Shown here one piece after another: positions 26,462 to 33,977 of a DNA stretch of 64,000 nt (positions are counted from its first letter, which is position 1; each line of letters opens with the position of its first letter). Source of the DNA: Nocardia bovistercoris (lineage in GTDB: Bacteria > Actinomycetota > Actinomycetes > Mycobacteriales > Mycobacteriaceae); contig NZ_JADMLG010000009.1 of NCBI RefSeq assembly GCF_015674855.1, forward strand, positions 273,541-337,540. Direction: 5' to 3'. Made by a program: the position numbers and the translations under genes. The notes under the pieces are model-generated. The model had not been told where the DNA came from. It did not search any database and was given only the letters and a program-made list of their open reading frames with translations.

Positions 26462-27292
26462 GTGGCAGCAACCAACCCCGCGAGCGACGAGGCGGCGGGG
26501 CTTCCGCCCGGACCGCCCGCGCTGTGGACCGATCTGGTCATGCTGGCGTTGGCGGTGGTTTCCGTCGTGCTGGTCGTGTGGGTGAGCTTCTTCCCGGTGT
26601 CCCATCACACCTACCGCGTGATCGTGATCGTCGACTGGTCGATCTGCGCGGTGTTCGCCTCGGAATTCCTGTGGCGCTGGCGCCGGGCGGGTTGGCCGTG
26701 GACCTTCCCGTTCGTCTACTGGTACGAAGTGCTCGGCATGATCCCGGTGACCAGCCCGTACTTCCGCGGGTTCCGGCTGCTGCGGATCGTGGTGATCGCG
26801 GTGCGGCTCGGTCGCGTCGCCGACCGCGCGCTCGGCGACCGGGTCACCGCGGCGGTGGTGAACCGGTTCGTCAAGACCATCGTCGATGTCATCAAGCGCC
26901 CCATGACGATCGCGGTGCTCGATGAGGTGGCGCGGGTGCTGCGCACCGGCCACTACACCCGCAATATCGCCGCCGCGCTGGAGGAGAACCGCGCGGAGAT
27001 GGACGAGATGATCATCGAACTCATCAAGAAGGACCCGCGGGCGGGCGTGGTCCGCTACGTCCCGTTCCACGACGACATCATGCGGCTGGTCGCCGACACC
27101 ACCTTCCGCATCGTGTTCCAGGTGCTCGCCGATCCGCGCACCGACGAACTCGTCTCCGACATGATCCGCGAGAACGTCGACCAGATCAGGAAGGCGGTGA
27201 TCGACGGCGTCGACGTGCGGCCGTCGGACTACGGGCACACCCCGCACGAACACCGGGTCGCGCACGTCCTGCGGCGCCCGCCCGCGCCGTGA
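26462..27292 (+). CDS. Voltage-sensor-like membrane protein without a pore
   Basis: A 276-residue protein. Three hydrophobic segments (about 21-44, 52-72, 80-98) precede an amphipathic helix with arginines at 102, 105, 108, 115 and 118 (RGFRLLR...RLGR), the Arg-every-third pattern of an S4 voltage sensor. Acidic residues in the earlier segments (VDW, ASEF) could be the countercharges. No S5-pore-S6 or TVGYG filter follows; instead a soluble helical C-terminus of about 150 residues ends the protein. It belongs to the ion-transport superfamily by these traits; function unknown. The GTG at 26462 has AAGGGA upstream. Confidence 0.75.
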   Translation: MAATNPASDEAAGLPPGPPALWTDLVMLALAVVSVVLVVWVSFFPVSHHTYRVIVIVDWSICAVFASEFLWRWRRAGWPWTFPFVYWYEVLGMIPVTSPYFRGFRLLRIVVIAVRLGRVADRALGDRVTAAVVNRFVKTIVDVIKRPMTIAVLDEVARVLRTGHYTRNIAAALEENRAEMDEMIIELIKKDPRAGVVRYVPFHDDIMRLVADTTFRIVFQVLADPRTDELVSDMIRENVDQIRKAVIDGVDVRPSDYGHTPHEHRVAHVLRRPPAP

Positions 27293-27297
27293 GCGGC

Positions 27298-28512
27298 TCA
27301 GTGCTCCTGATGTCCGTGCCGGATCTCCTCGCGCGGCTGCGCGTAGCGGGTGACCTCCCAGACCGTCAGCGCGGTCAGCACCGCGCACAGCAGGGTCAGC
27401 GAGGCGAGCGCGGGCAGTGCGCAGGCCAACGGGATCAGCGCGAGCAGGATCGCCGCGGTGATCAGACGCAACCACGAGACCACGCCCGTCGCATAGTGTT
27501 TGAAGCCGACCAGGGCGAACAGATACAGCACGACACCGCCGTAGAGCGCGAACAACGGGATACCGTACAGGGCGTCGCGCAGCGTGTGATGTGAGGCGTC
27601 GCCGACGTAGTACAGCACCTTCTTCAGGCCGAGCGAGAGCCCGATGATGCCGACGATCATCGGGAAATGCCAATAGGTGTAGCTGTTCCTGGCGATCTTG
27701 ATCTGCCGCTGCCCCGTCGCGTTCTTCAGCTCGTGTTCCACCGCGAGCGCGGCCACGTCGAAGTAGGCCCACCAGAGCAGGCCCGAAATAGCAAGTCCGA
27801 GCATCGATCCCAGCGCGATCGGCCACGAGATCGGCAGCCCGGCCACGCCGATGCCGATGGAGACGATGGATTCGCCGAGCGCGACGATGATGATGAGTCC
27901 GTAGCGCTCGGCGAAGTGGTTCGCCGAATTCACCCGCCAGTCCTCGCCCGCGAGCATGGTCCACAGCATGTCGCCCGCGATGGCGGCCACCCACAGCACG
28001 ATCTGCGTGACGCCGTGCGTCATGGCCGCGATCACCAGCAACGACGTGCCGATGGTGATCGATCCGAGCGCCCACCTGGTCAGTTGACCGCGCAACTGCG
28101 GGTCATCGGCGCTGGCGAGAAAGAAGATGCCGAGGTGGATCAGGCGCGTCACCATGTAGGCGATCGCGAACACCAGCGGGCCGAACCAGCCGCCGGGCAG
28201 ATCGTGGAAGGCTTCGGGAATGGTGAGCGCCGCGATGAAGCCGCCGCCCATCGCGGCGAACAGGGCGACCCGCATGATGCCCTCGTCGGCCTTCACCACA
28301 TTGCCGAGCCACGAGTAGCCGATCCAGATCCACCACATGACGGCGAGCACCAGGACCGCGCGCACCATGTTCTCGGCGCTGGTTTCCTCGGCCGCGAGGT
28401 CGGTGACCATGGTGAACGCGAACACGATGACGAGGTCGAAGAACAGTTCGAGCTGCGTCACCGCAGCGCCCTCGGCCTGCGGCTGGAACCGCGGCTTCCG
28501 CTTACCGATCAT
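27298..28512 (-). CDS. Low temperature requirement protein A (LtrA) family membrane protein
   Basis: A 404-residue protein with about ten membrane spans. The opening TQLELFFDLVIVFAFTMVT and the later HFAERYGLIIIVALGESIV are the LtrA signatures. LtrA was named for cold growth in Listeria; the biochemical role is not known. It is convergent with the voltage-sensor-like gene and only five bases separate the two stops. The ATG at 28512 is the only well-placed start. Confidence 0.92.
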   Translation of the reverse strand: MIGKRKPRFQPQAEGAAVTQLELFFDLVIVFAFTMVTDLAAEETSAENMVRAVLVLAVMWWIWIGYSWLGNVVKADEGIMRVALFAAMGGGFIAALTIPEAFHDLPGGWFGPLVFAIAYMVTRLIHLGIFFLASADDPQLRGQLTRWALGSITIGTSLLVIAAMTHGVTQIVLWVAAIAGDMLWTMLAGEDWRVNSANHFAERYGLIIIVALGESIVSIGIGVAGLPISWPIALGSMLGLAISGLLWWAYFDVAALAVEHELKNATGQRQIKIARNSYTYWHFPMIVGIIGLSLGLKKVLYYVGDASHHTLRDALYGIPLFALYGGVVLYLFALVGFKHYATGVVSWLRLITAAILLALIPLACALPALASLTLLCAVLTALTVWEVTRYAQPREEIRHGHQEH

Positions 28513-28549
28513 GCCGCCATATTGGCACCTCGGGACGTGCGCCGGGAGG

Positions 28550-29011
28550 TCAGAGGGCTTGGTAGTCGTCCTGGGGTTCCTGGTGCGAATACGCCTCGGA
28601 GAATTCGACGAAATTCTGCACGACCGTCTCGTGCCAGCGCTGCACGGTGCGCTTCATGACCAGGCCGGGCAGCGGGAGCCGGGAGTGCAGTTCGGCGTGG
28701 TACCAGATCTTGGTCTGGCGTTCCTCGACCACATCGAACCAGCCGCCGCCGCCGATGCCGCGCGAACTGTCCACCACCCGCCAGGCCGCCCGGTGCACGG
28801 TCCACTCGTATTCGAGGACTTGCAGATCGGAACTGCCGAGGACATCGGCGGTGACGTAGACCCGGCGCGGTCGGCCGTTCTCGTCGCGGCTCGCGACGCG
28901 CGCGTCCTGGTACATCGACCACGTGGGAAGCATCTCGATGGCCGCGAGAGCCTCGAAGACCTGCGCACGTGTGATGTCAACGGCGAAGCGGATATCGACC
29001 TTCGTGCGCAT
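28550..29011 (-). CDS. SRPBCC (polyketide cyclase/START-like) family protein
   Basis: A 153-residue single-domain protein with the helix-grip fold: DIRFAVDITRAQVFEALAAI at the start, a curved beta sheet (YVTADVLGSSDLQVLEYEW), and the closing long helix LVMKRTVQRWHETVVQNFVE. Similar mycobacterial proteins are small lipid- or polyketide-binding proteins of unknown ligand. It begins upstream of ltrA on the same strand with 37 bases between, so the two may be co-transcribed. Confidence 0.88.
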   Translation of the reverse strand: MRTKVDIRFAVDITRAQVFEALAAIEMLPTWSMYQDARVASRDENGRPRRVYVTADVLGSSDLQVLEYEWTVHRAAWRVVDSSRGIGGGGWFDVVEERQTKIWYHAELHSRLPLPGLVMKRTVQRWHETVVQNFVEFSEAYSHQEPQDDYQAL

Positions 29012-29167
29012 GCCATACCTCCACCCCCCGGCGGATCAACTCGGCCGATTCTGCACAGCCGTGTTCAGTTCCGTCAACCGGGTGATGCGGATCCGGCATG
29101 ACGCTACTCGCGAGTAACGCCGACGTCGGTGGGGTGGTCGATTTCGCGGGCCTCGGGACGGCCGGTG

Positions 29168-29359
29168 TCAATCCGATCCGGCGGGCTCGACGACCGCGTC
29201 CGGCCCCGGATACATCAGCGACTCGTGTCCGTCGGCGAATCGCACCATATAGGGCGGCGATCCGTCGTGGCCGCGCACCTCGATGATCTCGCATCGATGG
29301 TCCGCCTGCCCGACCACGTGTCCGTGTACGTGCAGTCGATCTCCGACATTCGCCATCAT
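29168..29359 (-). CDS. DUF1918 domain protein
   Basis: A 63-residue protein that is one DUF1918 domain: VGDRLHVHGHVVGQADHRCE, IIEVRGHDGSPPYMVRFADG, HESLMYPGPDA. These SH3-like small proteins are common in actinobacteria, often near stress genes; function is unknown. The frame is open to a GTG at 29404 (78 residues), but homologues start at the Met-Ala-x-VGDRL level, so the ATG at 29359 is preferred (29356 is also possible). Confidence 0.85.
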   Translation of the reverse strand: MMANVGDRLHVHGHVVGQADHRCEIIEVRGHDGSPPYMVRFADGHESLMYPGPDAVVEPAGSD

Positions 29360-29448
29360 CGGTCCATTATCGAACTTGGTGATGGGCGTCACAAGTTCCC
29401 CCACCGATGTGATCCCGGTATCGGCCGATACGGCGGCCCGCCGATGAG

Positions 29449-29496
29449 TTCACCGCTCACTCGATCAGGCGGTTCACCGCTCACTCGATCAGGCGG
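29449..29496. repeat. 24-bp tandem duplication across the tetR-type gene stop
   Basis: Two exact copies of a 24-base unit (TTCACCGCTCACTCGATCAG plus GCGG) lie end to end at 29449-29472 and 29473-29496. The unit contains the last codons and stop of the TetR gene, so one complete spare terminus follows the working one. Confidence 0.95.
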
Positions 29497-30050
29497 TTCA
29501 CCGCCGCGGCGACGAGTTCTCGGCTCTGTTCCTCGCCCATCACGCCCGGCAGGGTGAGGCGCTCGACGATCAGCCAGTTCAGTGCCAGGTAGAGCAGGCG
29601 CACCGAGGTCTCGTCGCCGGGCATGCCCGCGTCGAGGTGGGTGCGCACGTTGAATTCGACGTCGGCGCGCACCCGCTCGGTGAGGACGGCGCGCAGTTCG
29701 GGGCGGCGGGTGGCTTCGAGGCGGAGTTCGAGCAGGGCGAGGTAGCCGGTGCGGAAGGTTTCGAGGCGGTCGATGATCTCGTACATGAGTTCGGTGACGG
29801 TGGCGCGATCCTTCGGGCCGTCGGTCACCTTCGCCATGGTCTCCGCGCTCGGCTGCACCCGCTCGTAGAAGCGTTCTCCGGCGCGGGTGAGCAGCTCGTC
29901 GCGGTTGGCGAAGTAGTTCGACGCCGTGCCCGCGGGCACCGAAGCGTACTTGTCGACCGCGCGAAAAGTGAGTCCGCGCGCGCCCTCGGCCGCCAATACC
30001 TCGATCGCCGCGTCCAGCAGCGCCCCTCGTCGTTCGGGATTCGTGCGCAC
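29481..30050 (-). CDS. TetR-family transcriptional regulator
   Basis: A 189-residue TetR repressor. The helix-turn-helix occupies the first 50 residues (RRGALLDAAIEVLAAEGARG, LTFRAVDKYASVPAGTASNY, FANRDELL). The rest is a ligand/dimer domain with no recognisable ligand. The GTG at 30050 has GGAG nine bases before it; the frame is open to 30083 but that would run into the operator-like repeats. It is divergent from the DHFR-like gene, and the 73 bases between hold two near-palindromic sites, so it probably represses both genes. Confidence 0.9.
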   Translation of the reverse strand: MRTNPERRGALLDAAIEVLAAEGARGLTFRAVDKYASVPAGTASNYFANRDELLTRAGERFYERVQPSAETMAKVTDGPKDRATVTELMYEIIDRLETFRTGYLALLELRLEATRRPELRAVLTERVRADVEFNVRTHLDAGMPGDETSVRLLYLALNWLIVERLTLPGVMGEEQSRELVAAAVNRLIE

Positions 30051-30067
30051 TTGACACCACTCCATCC

Positions 30068-30106
30068 GTAGTACTACATTCAAATCACTACATACAGAGT
30101 ACTACA
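30068..30106. promoter_or_regulatory. Operator-like repeats between TetR and DHFR-like genes
   Basis: GTAGTACTAC at 30068-30077 is a perfect palindrome, and AGAGTACTAC repeats it with two changes 28 bp on. In addition ACTACA occurs at 30073, 30087 and 30101, exactly 14 bp apart. The region is AT-rich and lies between divergent starts, as expected for a TetR operator overlapping both promoters. Confidence 0.65.
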
Positions 30107-30123
30107 GTTCAGGTGGTGTGGTT

Positions 30124-30702
30124 ATGCGAAACCTCGTCTACTACGTGGGTGTCTCCCTCGACGGATATATCGCCGGGCCGAACGGCGAATTCGACTTCTT
30201 TCCCGTCGGCGCCGACCTGACGGCCTGGATCAACGCCGAATATCCGGAGACCATGCCGACCCACGTGCGCGAAATGGTCGGCCTGCCCCCGGACGTGCCG
30301 AACCGGCGCTTCGACACGGTGGTGATGGGCCGCCGCACGTACGAACCGGCGCGGCAAGCGGGTCTGCTCAGCCCGTACCGCCACCTGCGGCAGTACATCG
30401 TCTCGCGCACGATCGGCAGTGTCGACGCTCCCGGCGTCGAGGTGGTCGACACGGATCCGCTCGCTCTCGTGCGCCGGTTGAAACAAGAGCCCGACGGGCT
30501 CGACATCTGGCTGTGCGGCGGCGGCGAACTCGCGGGTCAGCTCTCGACCGAGATCGATGAGCTGGTCATCAAGAGTTATCCGGTCGTCGCGGGTGCGGGC
30601 ATCCCGGCGTTCGCGGGCGGGTTCCTGCCCACCATGTTCACGCCGACCGCGCGCCGCGAATTCGACAACGGCACCCAGGTCGGCTGGTTCCGCCGGACCT
30701 GA
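30124..30702 (+). CDS. Dihydrofolate reductase/RibD C-terminal-like protein
   Basis: A 192-residue protein with the RibD C-terminal/DHFR-like reductase fold: YYVGVSLDGYIAGPNGEFDF, DTVVMGRRTYEPA, and the nucleotide-binding WLCGGGELAGQL. Such stand-alone proteins reduce pterin- or flavin-like substrates with NADPH; the substrate is not known. The ATG at 30124 follows AGGTGG by seven bases. It is controlled, by layout, by the divergent TetR regulator. It is convergent with yjbQ, with no bases between the two stops. Confidence 0.88.
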   Translation: MRNLVYYVGVSLDGYIAGPNGEFDFFPVGADLTAWINAEYPETMPTHVREMVGLPPDVPNRRFDTVVMGRRTYEPARQAGLLSPYRHLRQYIVSRTIGSVDAPGVEVVDTDPLALVRRLKQEPDGLDIWLCGGGELAGQLSTEIDELVIKSYPVVAGAGIPAFAGGFLPTMFTPTARREFDNGTQVGWFRRT

Positions 30703-31116
30703 TCACCCGGCGTCGGAGAGGAAGGACAGCCGCACCTGACGGTCGGGATTGTCGACATTGAGGTCGACCAGCGCGATCGACTGCCAGGTGCCGAGCGTCA
30801 ACGCGCCGCCGAGCACGGGCACCGTGGCGTACGGGGGAATCAGCGCGGGCATGACGTGCGAACGCCCGTGCCCTCGGCTGCCGTGCGCATGCCGCCATCG
30901 GTCGTCGGCGGGCAGCAGATCACCGAGTGCGGCCAGCAGGTCGTCGTCACTGCCCGCGCCGAGTTCGATGATCGCGATACCCGCCGTGGCGTGCGGGACG
31001 AAGATGTGCAGCAGTCCGTCGCCGCCGACCTCCTCGGCGAAGGCGGCGCAACGCGGGGTCAGATCGTGGACGACTTCGGTGCGGCCGGTCGACACCTTCA
31101 GCACTGTGCTCTTCAC
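30703..31116 (-). CDS. YjbQ/UPF0047 family protein
   Basis: A 137-residue protein of the YjbQ family, known in some bacteria for weak thiamine-phosphate synthase activity. Motifs are VPHATAGIAIIE, then HGSRGHGRSHVMPALI, then LGTWQSIALVDLN, which place the conserved His and Asp/Asn residues. The GTG at 31116 has an excellent GAGGAGG site eight bases before it. It is probably an orphan metabolic gene. Confidence 0.9.
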   Translation of the reverse strand: MKSTVLKVSTGRTEVVHDLTPRCAAFAEEVGGDGLLHIFVPHATAGIAIIELGAGSDDDLLAALGDLLPADDRWRHAHGSRGHGRSHVMPALIPPYATVPVLGGALTLGTWQSIALVDLNVDNPDRQVRLSFLSDAG

Positions 31117-31665
31117 ACTGCGATCCTCCTCTCGGACGTCGCCACGATCACGCGCGGTACGGACAACAGCCCATCGTGGACTCGTTGGGTGACGCGGGCG
31201 ACGCGGGCGACGCGGGCGACGCGGGCGACTGGGAATACCCACGTGCACGGGGTCTATGTGTGTGAGAGGAAAACCGGGTGGACCAACTCTTCCGGCGGTT
31301 GCCGCGCCGCTGTGGAGTACCTCACTTACCGGGCCGAAATCGTTGTCCGCACGGTGTGTCCCGAACGCGGCGAGTCGCGGAGCGGGACCCGCCGCGGCGA
31401 CATCACGGTCGACAAGGCGCGCACCTGCGTCGCCGGGTGGGACATGACCTGCGTAAACCGCCGCCCGCCGCGCCCGCGGGACACCGCTCGGAACCGGCGG
31501 TCACGGATACCGGGGCAGCGTCTCCGCCGCGCCGAATTCACCCGCGATCACGGCCCGGCGCTGGTCGCGGTGCCACCAGCCTGCGCCGGAGGTACGCGCA
31601 TATTCGCTGGCCGAGGTCGGTACTCTAGCTGCGTCTGCTGTTTGCCGATCGTGGAGGACCCCGTC
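31117..31665. other. Long intergenic region upstream of ask
   Basis: About 550 bases between the divergent yjbQ and ask genes. It contains four exact tandem copies of GACGCGGGC (31191-31226). No frame on either strand has convincing coding bias with a ribosome site. A TACTCT element at about 31620, 45 bases before ask, could be a -10 hexamer. Confidence 0.5.
31191..31226. repeat. 9-bp tandem repeat, four copies
   Basis: GACGCGGGC occurs four times in exact tandem. The unit number could vary between strains. It is 75 bases upstream of yjbQ on the minus strand. Confidence 0.95.
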
Positions 31666-32931
31666 GTGGCTCTCGTTGTTCAGAAGTACGGAGGATCCTC
31701 GGTGGCCACCGCCGAGCGTATCCGGCGCGTCGCTGAACGGATCGTCGAAACGAAGAAACAGGGGCACGACGTGGTGGTCGTGTGCTCCGCCATGGGCGAC
31801 ACCACCGACGAGCTGTTGGATCTGGCCCAGCAGGTCGCGCCGTCCCCGCCCGCCCGCGAAATGGACATGCTGCTCACCTCGGGTGAACGCATCTCCAACG
31901 CGCTGGTCGCCATGGCCATCCACTCCCTCGGCGCGGAGGCGCGTTCCTTCACCGGTTCGCAGGCGGGTGTGATCACCACGGGCGCGCACGGCAATGCCAA
32001 GATCATCGATGTCACCCCGAGCCGGCTGCGTTCGGCGCTCGACGAGGGGCTCGTGGTGCTGGTCGCCGGATTCCAGGGCGTCAGCCAGGACAGCAAGGAC
32101 GTCACCACCCTCGGCCGCGGCGGGTCCGACACCACCGCGGTGGCGTTGGCGGCGGCGCTCGACGCCGATGTCTGCGAGATCTACACCGATGTGGACGGCG
32201 TCTTCACCGCCGATCCCCGGATCGTGCCGGATGCGCAGCGGCTCGATCAGGTCTCCTACGAGGAGATGCTGGAACTGGCGGCGTGCGGTGCGAAGGTGCT
32301 GATGCTGCGGTGCGTGGAATACGCGCGCCGCTACAACGTGCCAGTGCACGTGCGTTCGTCCTACACCGACAAGCAGGGCACCTACGTATACGGATCGATG
32401 GAGGACATCCCCTTGGAGCAAGCAATCCTCACCGGTGTCGCGCACGATCGCAGCGAGGCCAAGGTGACCGTGGTCGGCCTGCCCGACGTACCGGGCTACG
32501 CCGCCAAGATCTTCCGTGCCGTCGCCGACGCGGAGATCAACATCGACATGGTGCTGCAGAACATCTCCAAGATCGACACCGGCAAGACCGACATCACCTT
32601 CACCCTGCCCAAGTCCGACGGTTCCCGCGCGGTCGAGTTGCTCACCCGCCACCAGGACGAGATCGGCTTCGCCCAGGTGCTCTACGACGATCACATCGGC
32701 AAGGTGTCGCTGGTCGGCGCGGGCATGAAGAGCCATCCCGGCGTCACAGCCACCTTCTGCGAGGCGCTGGCCGAGGCGGGCGTCAACATCGACCTCATCT
32801 CCACCTCCGAGATCCGTATCTCGGTGCTGGTCAGGGACAGCGAACTCGACGAGGCGGTGCAGGCGCTGCACAAGGCCTTCGACCTCGGCGGCGACGAGGT
32901 CGCCGTGGTGCACGCGGGAACGGGGCGATAA
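31666..32931 (+). CDS. ask: Aspartate kinase
   Basis: Ask phosphorylates aspartate, opening the lysine/threonine/methionine/diaminopimelate pathway. The 421-residue product has the kinase domain (VVQKYGGSSVATAERIRRVA; GRGGSDTTAVALAAALDADV) and two C-terminal ACT domains for feedback control (KVTVVGLPDVPGYAAKIFRA). The GTG at 31666 gives exactly the mycobacterial length and follows a GGAGG site. An in-frame ATG at residue 245 (32398) matches the internal start that makes the separate beta subunit in Corynebacterium lysC. The asd gene begins two bases after the stop, so they form an operon. Confidence 0.97.
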   Translation: MALVVQKYGGSSVATAERIRRVAERIVETKKQGHDVVVVCSAMGDTTDELLDLAQQVAPSPPAREMDMLLTSGERISNALVAMAIHSLGAEARSFTGSQAGVITTGAHGNAKIIDVTPSRLRSALDEGLVVLVAGFQGVSQDSKDVTTLGRGGSDTTAVALAAALDADVCEIYTDVDGVFTADPRIVPDAQRLDQVSYEEMLELAACGAKVLMLRCVEYARRYNVPVHVRSSYTDKQGTYVYGSMEDIPLEQAILTGVAHDRSEAKVTVVGLPDVPGYAAKIFRAVADAEINIDMVLQNISKIDTGKTDITFTLPKSDGSRAVELLTRHQDEIGFAQVLYDDHIGKVSLVGAGMKSHPGVTATFCEALAEAGVNIDLISTSEIRISVLVRDSELDEAVQALHKAFDLGGDEVAVVHAGTGR

Positions 32932-32933
32932 CC

Positions 32934-33968
32934 GTGGGTATTCGCGTCGGAGTCGTCGGCGCCACCGGTCAGGTCGGCGCGGTCATGCGGAAGCTGTTGG
33001 AGGAACGGGATTTTCCGGCCGACGAGGTGCGTTTCTTCGCCTCGGCGCGTTCGGCGGGCAAGACGCTGCCGTGGCGCGGCGGCGAGATCGTGGTGGAGGA
33101 CACCGAGACCGCCGACCCGTCGGGTCTGGATATCGCGCTGTTCTCCGCGGGCGGTGCGATGTCGCGCGTGCAGGCGCCGCGCTTCGCGGCCGCGGGCGTC
33201 ACGGTGATCGACAATTCCTCGGCCTGGCGCAAGGATCCCGATGTGCCGCTCGTGGTCAGCGAGGTCAATCCCGAACAGACCCGCTCGCTCGCCAAGGGCA
33301 TCATCGCCAACCCGAACTGCACGACCATGGCGGCCATGCCGGTGCTCAAGCCGCTGCACGACGAAGCCGGCCTGCGCAGGCTGATCGTTTCCAGTTATCA
33401 GGCGGTGTCCGGCAGCGGCCTTGCCGGCGTCGAGGAACTCGCCACCCAGGTGCGCGCGGTTGTCGACGACGCGGAGAAACTGGTGCACGACGGCGGCGCG
33501 GTCGCCTTCCCGGCGCCGAACAAGTACGTCGCGCCGATCGCCTTCGACGTGATCCCGCTCGCGGGCGCGCTCGTCGACGACGGCAGCTTCGAGACCGACG
33601 AGGATCAGAAGCTGCGCAACGAGAGCCGCAAGATTCTGGGCCTGCCCGACCTGCTGGTCAGCGGTACCTGCGTGCGGGTTCCGGTGTTCACCGGGCATTC
33701 GCTGTCGATCAACGCCGAATTCGCCGACCCGCTTTCGGTGGAACGGGCGAAGCAGATCCTCGCGGGCGCGCCCGGCGTGAAACTGGTCGACGTGCCGACG
33801 CCGTTGCAGGCCGCCGGTGTCGACGAATCCCTCGTCGGCCGCATCCGCCAGGATCCCGGCGTGCCCGACGGCCGCGGCCTCGCGCTGTTCGTCTCCGGCG
33901 ACAACCTCCGCAAGGGGGCCGCGCTCAACACCATTCAGATCGCCGAGGTCCTGCTCAGCCGGCGCTGA
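32934..33968 (+). CDS. asd: Aspartate-semialdehyde dehydrogenase
   Basis: Asd reduces aspartyl phosphate to the semialdehyde with NADPH. The 344-residue product has the Rossmann loop RVGVVGATGQVGAVMRKLLE at the start, the catalytic Cys129 in IANPNCTTM, and the substrate His in VFTGHSLSINAEF. The GTG at 32934 lies two bases beyond the ask stop, so translation is probably coupled. Diaminopimelate made through this branch feeds the cell wall built by PonA and MurT/GatD. Confidence 0.97.
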   Translation: MGIRVGVVGATGQVGAVMRKLLEERDFPADEVRFFASARSAGKTLPWRGGEIVVEDTETADPSGLDIALFSAGGAMSRVQAPRFAAAGVTVIDNSSAWRKDPDVPLVVSEVNPEQTRSLAKGIIANPNCTTMAAMPVLKPLHDEAGLRRLIVSSYQAVSGSGLAGVEELATQVRAVVDDAEKLVHDGGAVAFPAPNKYVAPIAFDVIPLAGALVDDGSFETDEDQKLRNESRKILGLPDLLVSGTCVRVPVFTGHSLSINAEFADPLSVERAKQILAGAPGVKLVDVPTPLQAAGVDESLVGRIRQDPGVPDGRGLALFVSGDNLRKGAALNTIQIAEVLLSRR

Positions 33969-33977
33969 GTAGCCACC

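Noticed and set aside
31326..31541. 71-residue minus-strand frame in the yjbQ-ask gap
   Set aside because: Arg-rich, no ribosome site, no family resemblance.
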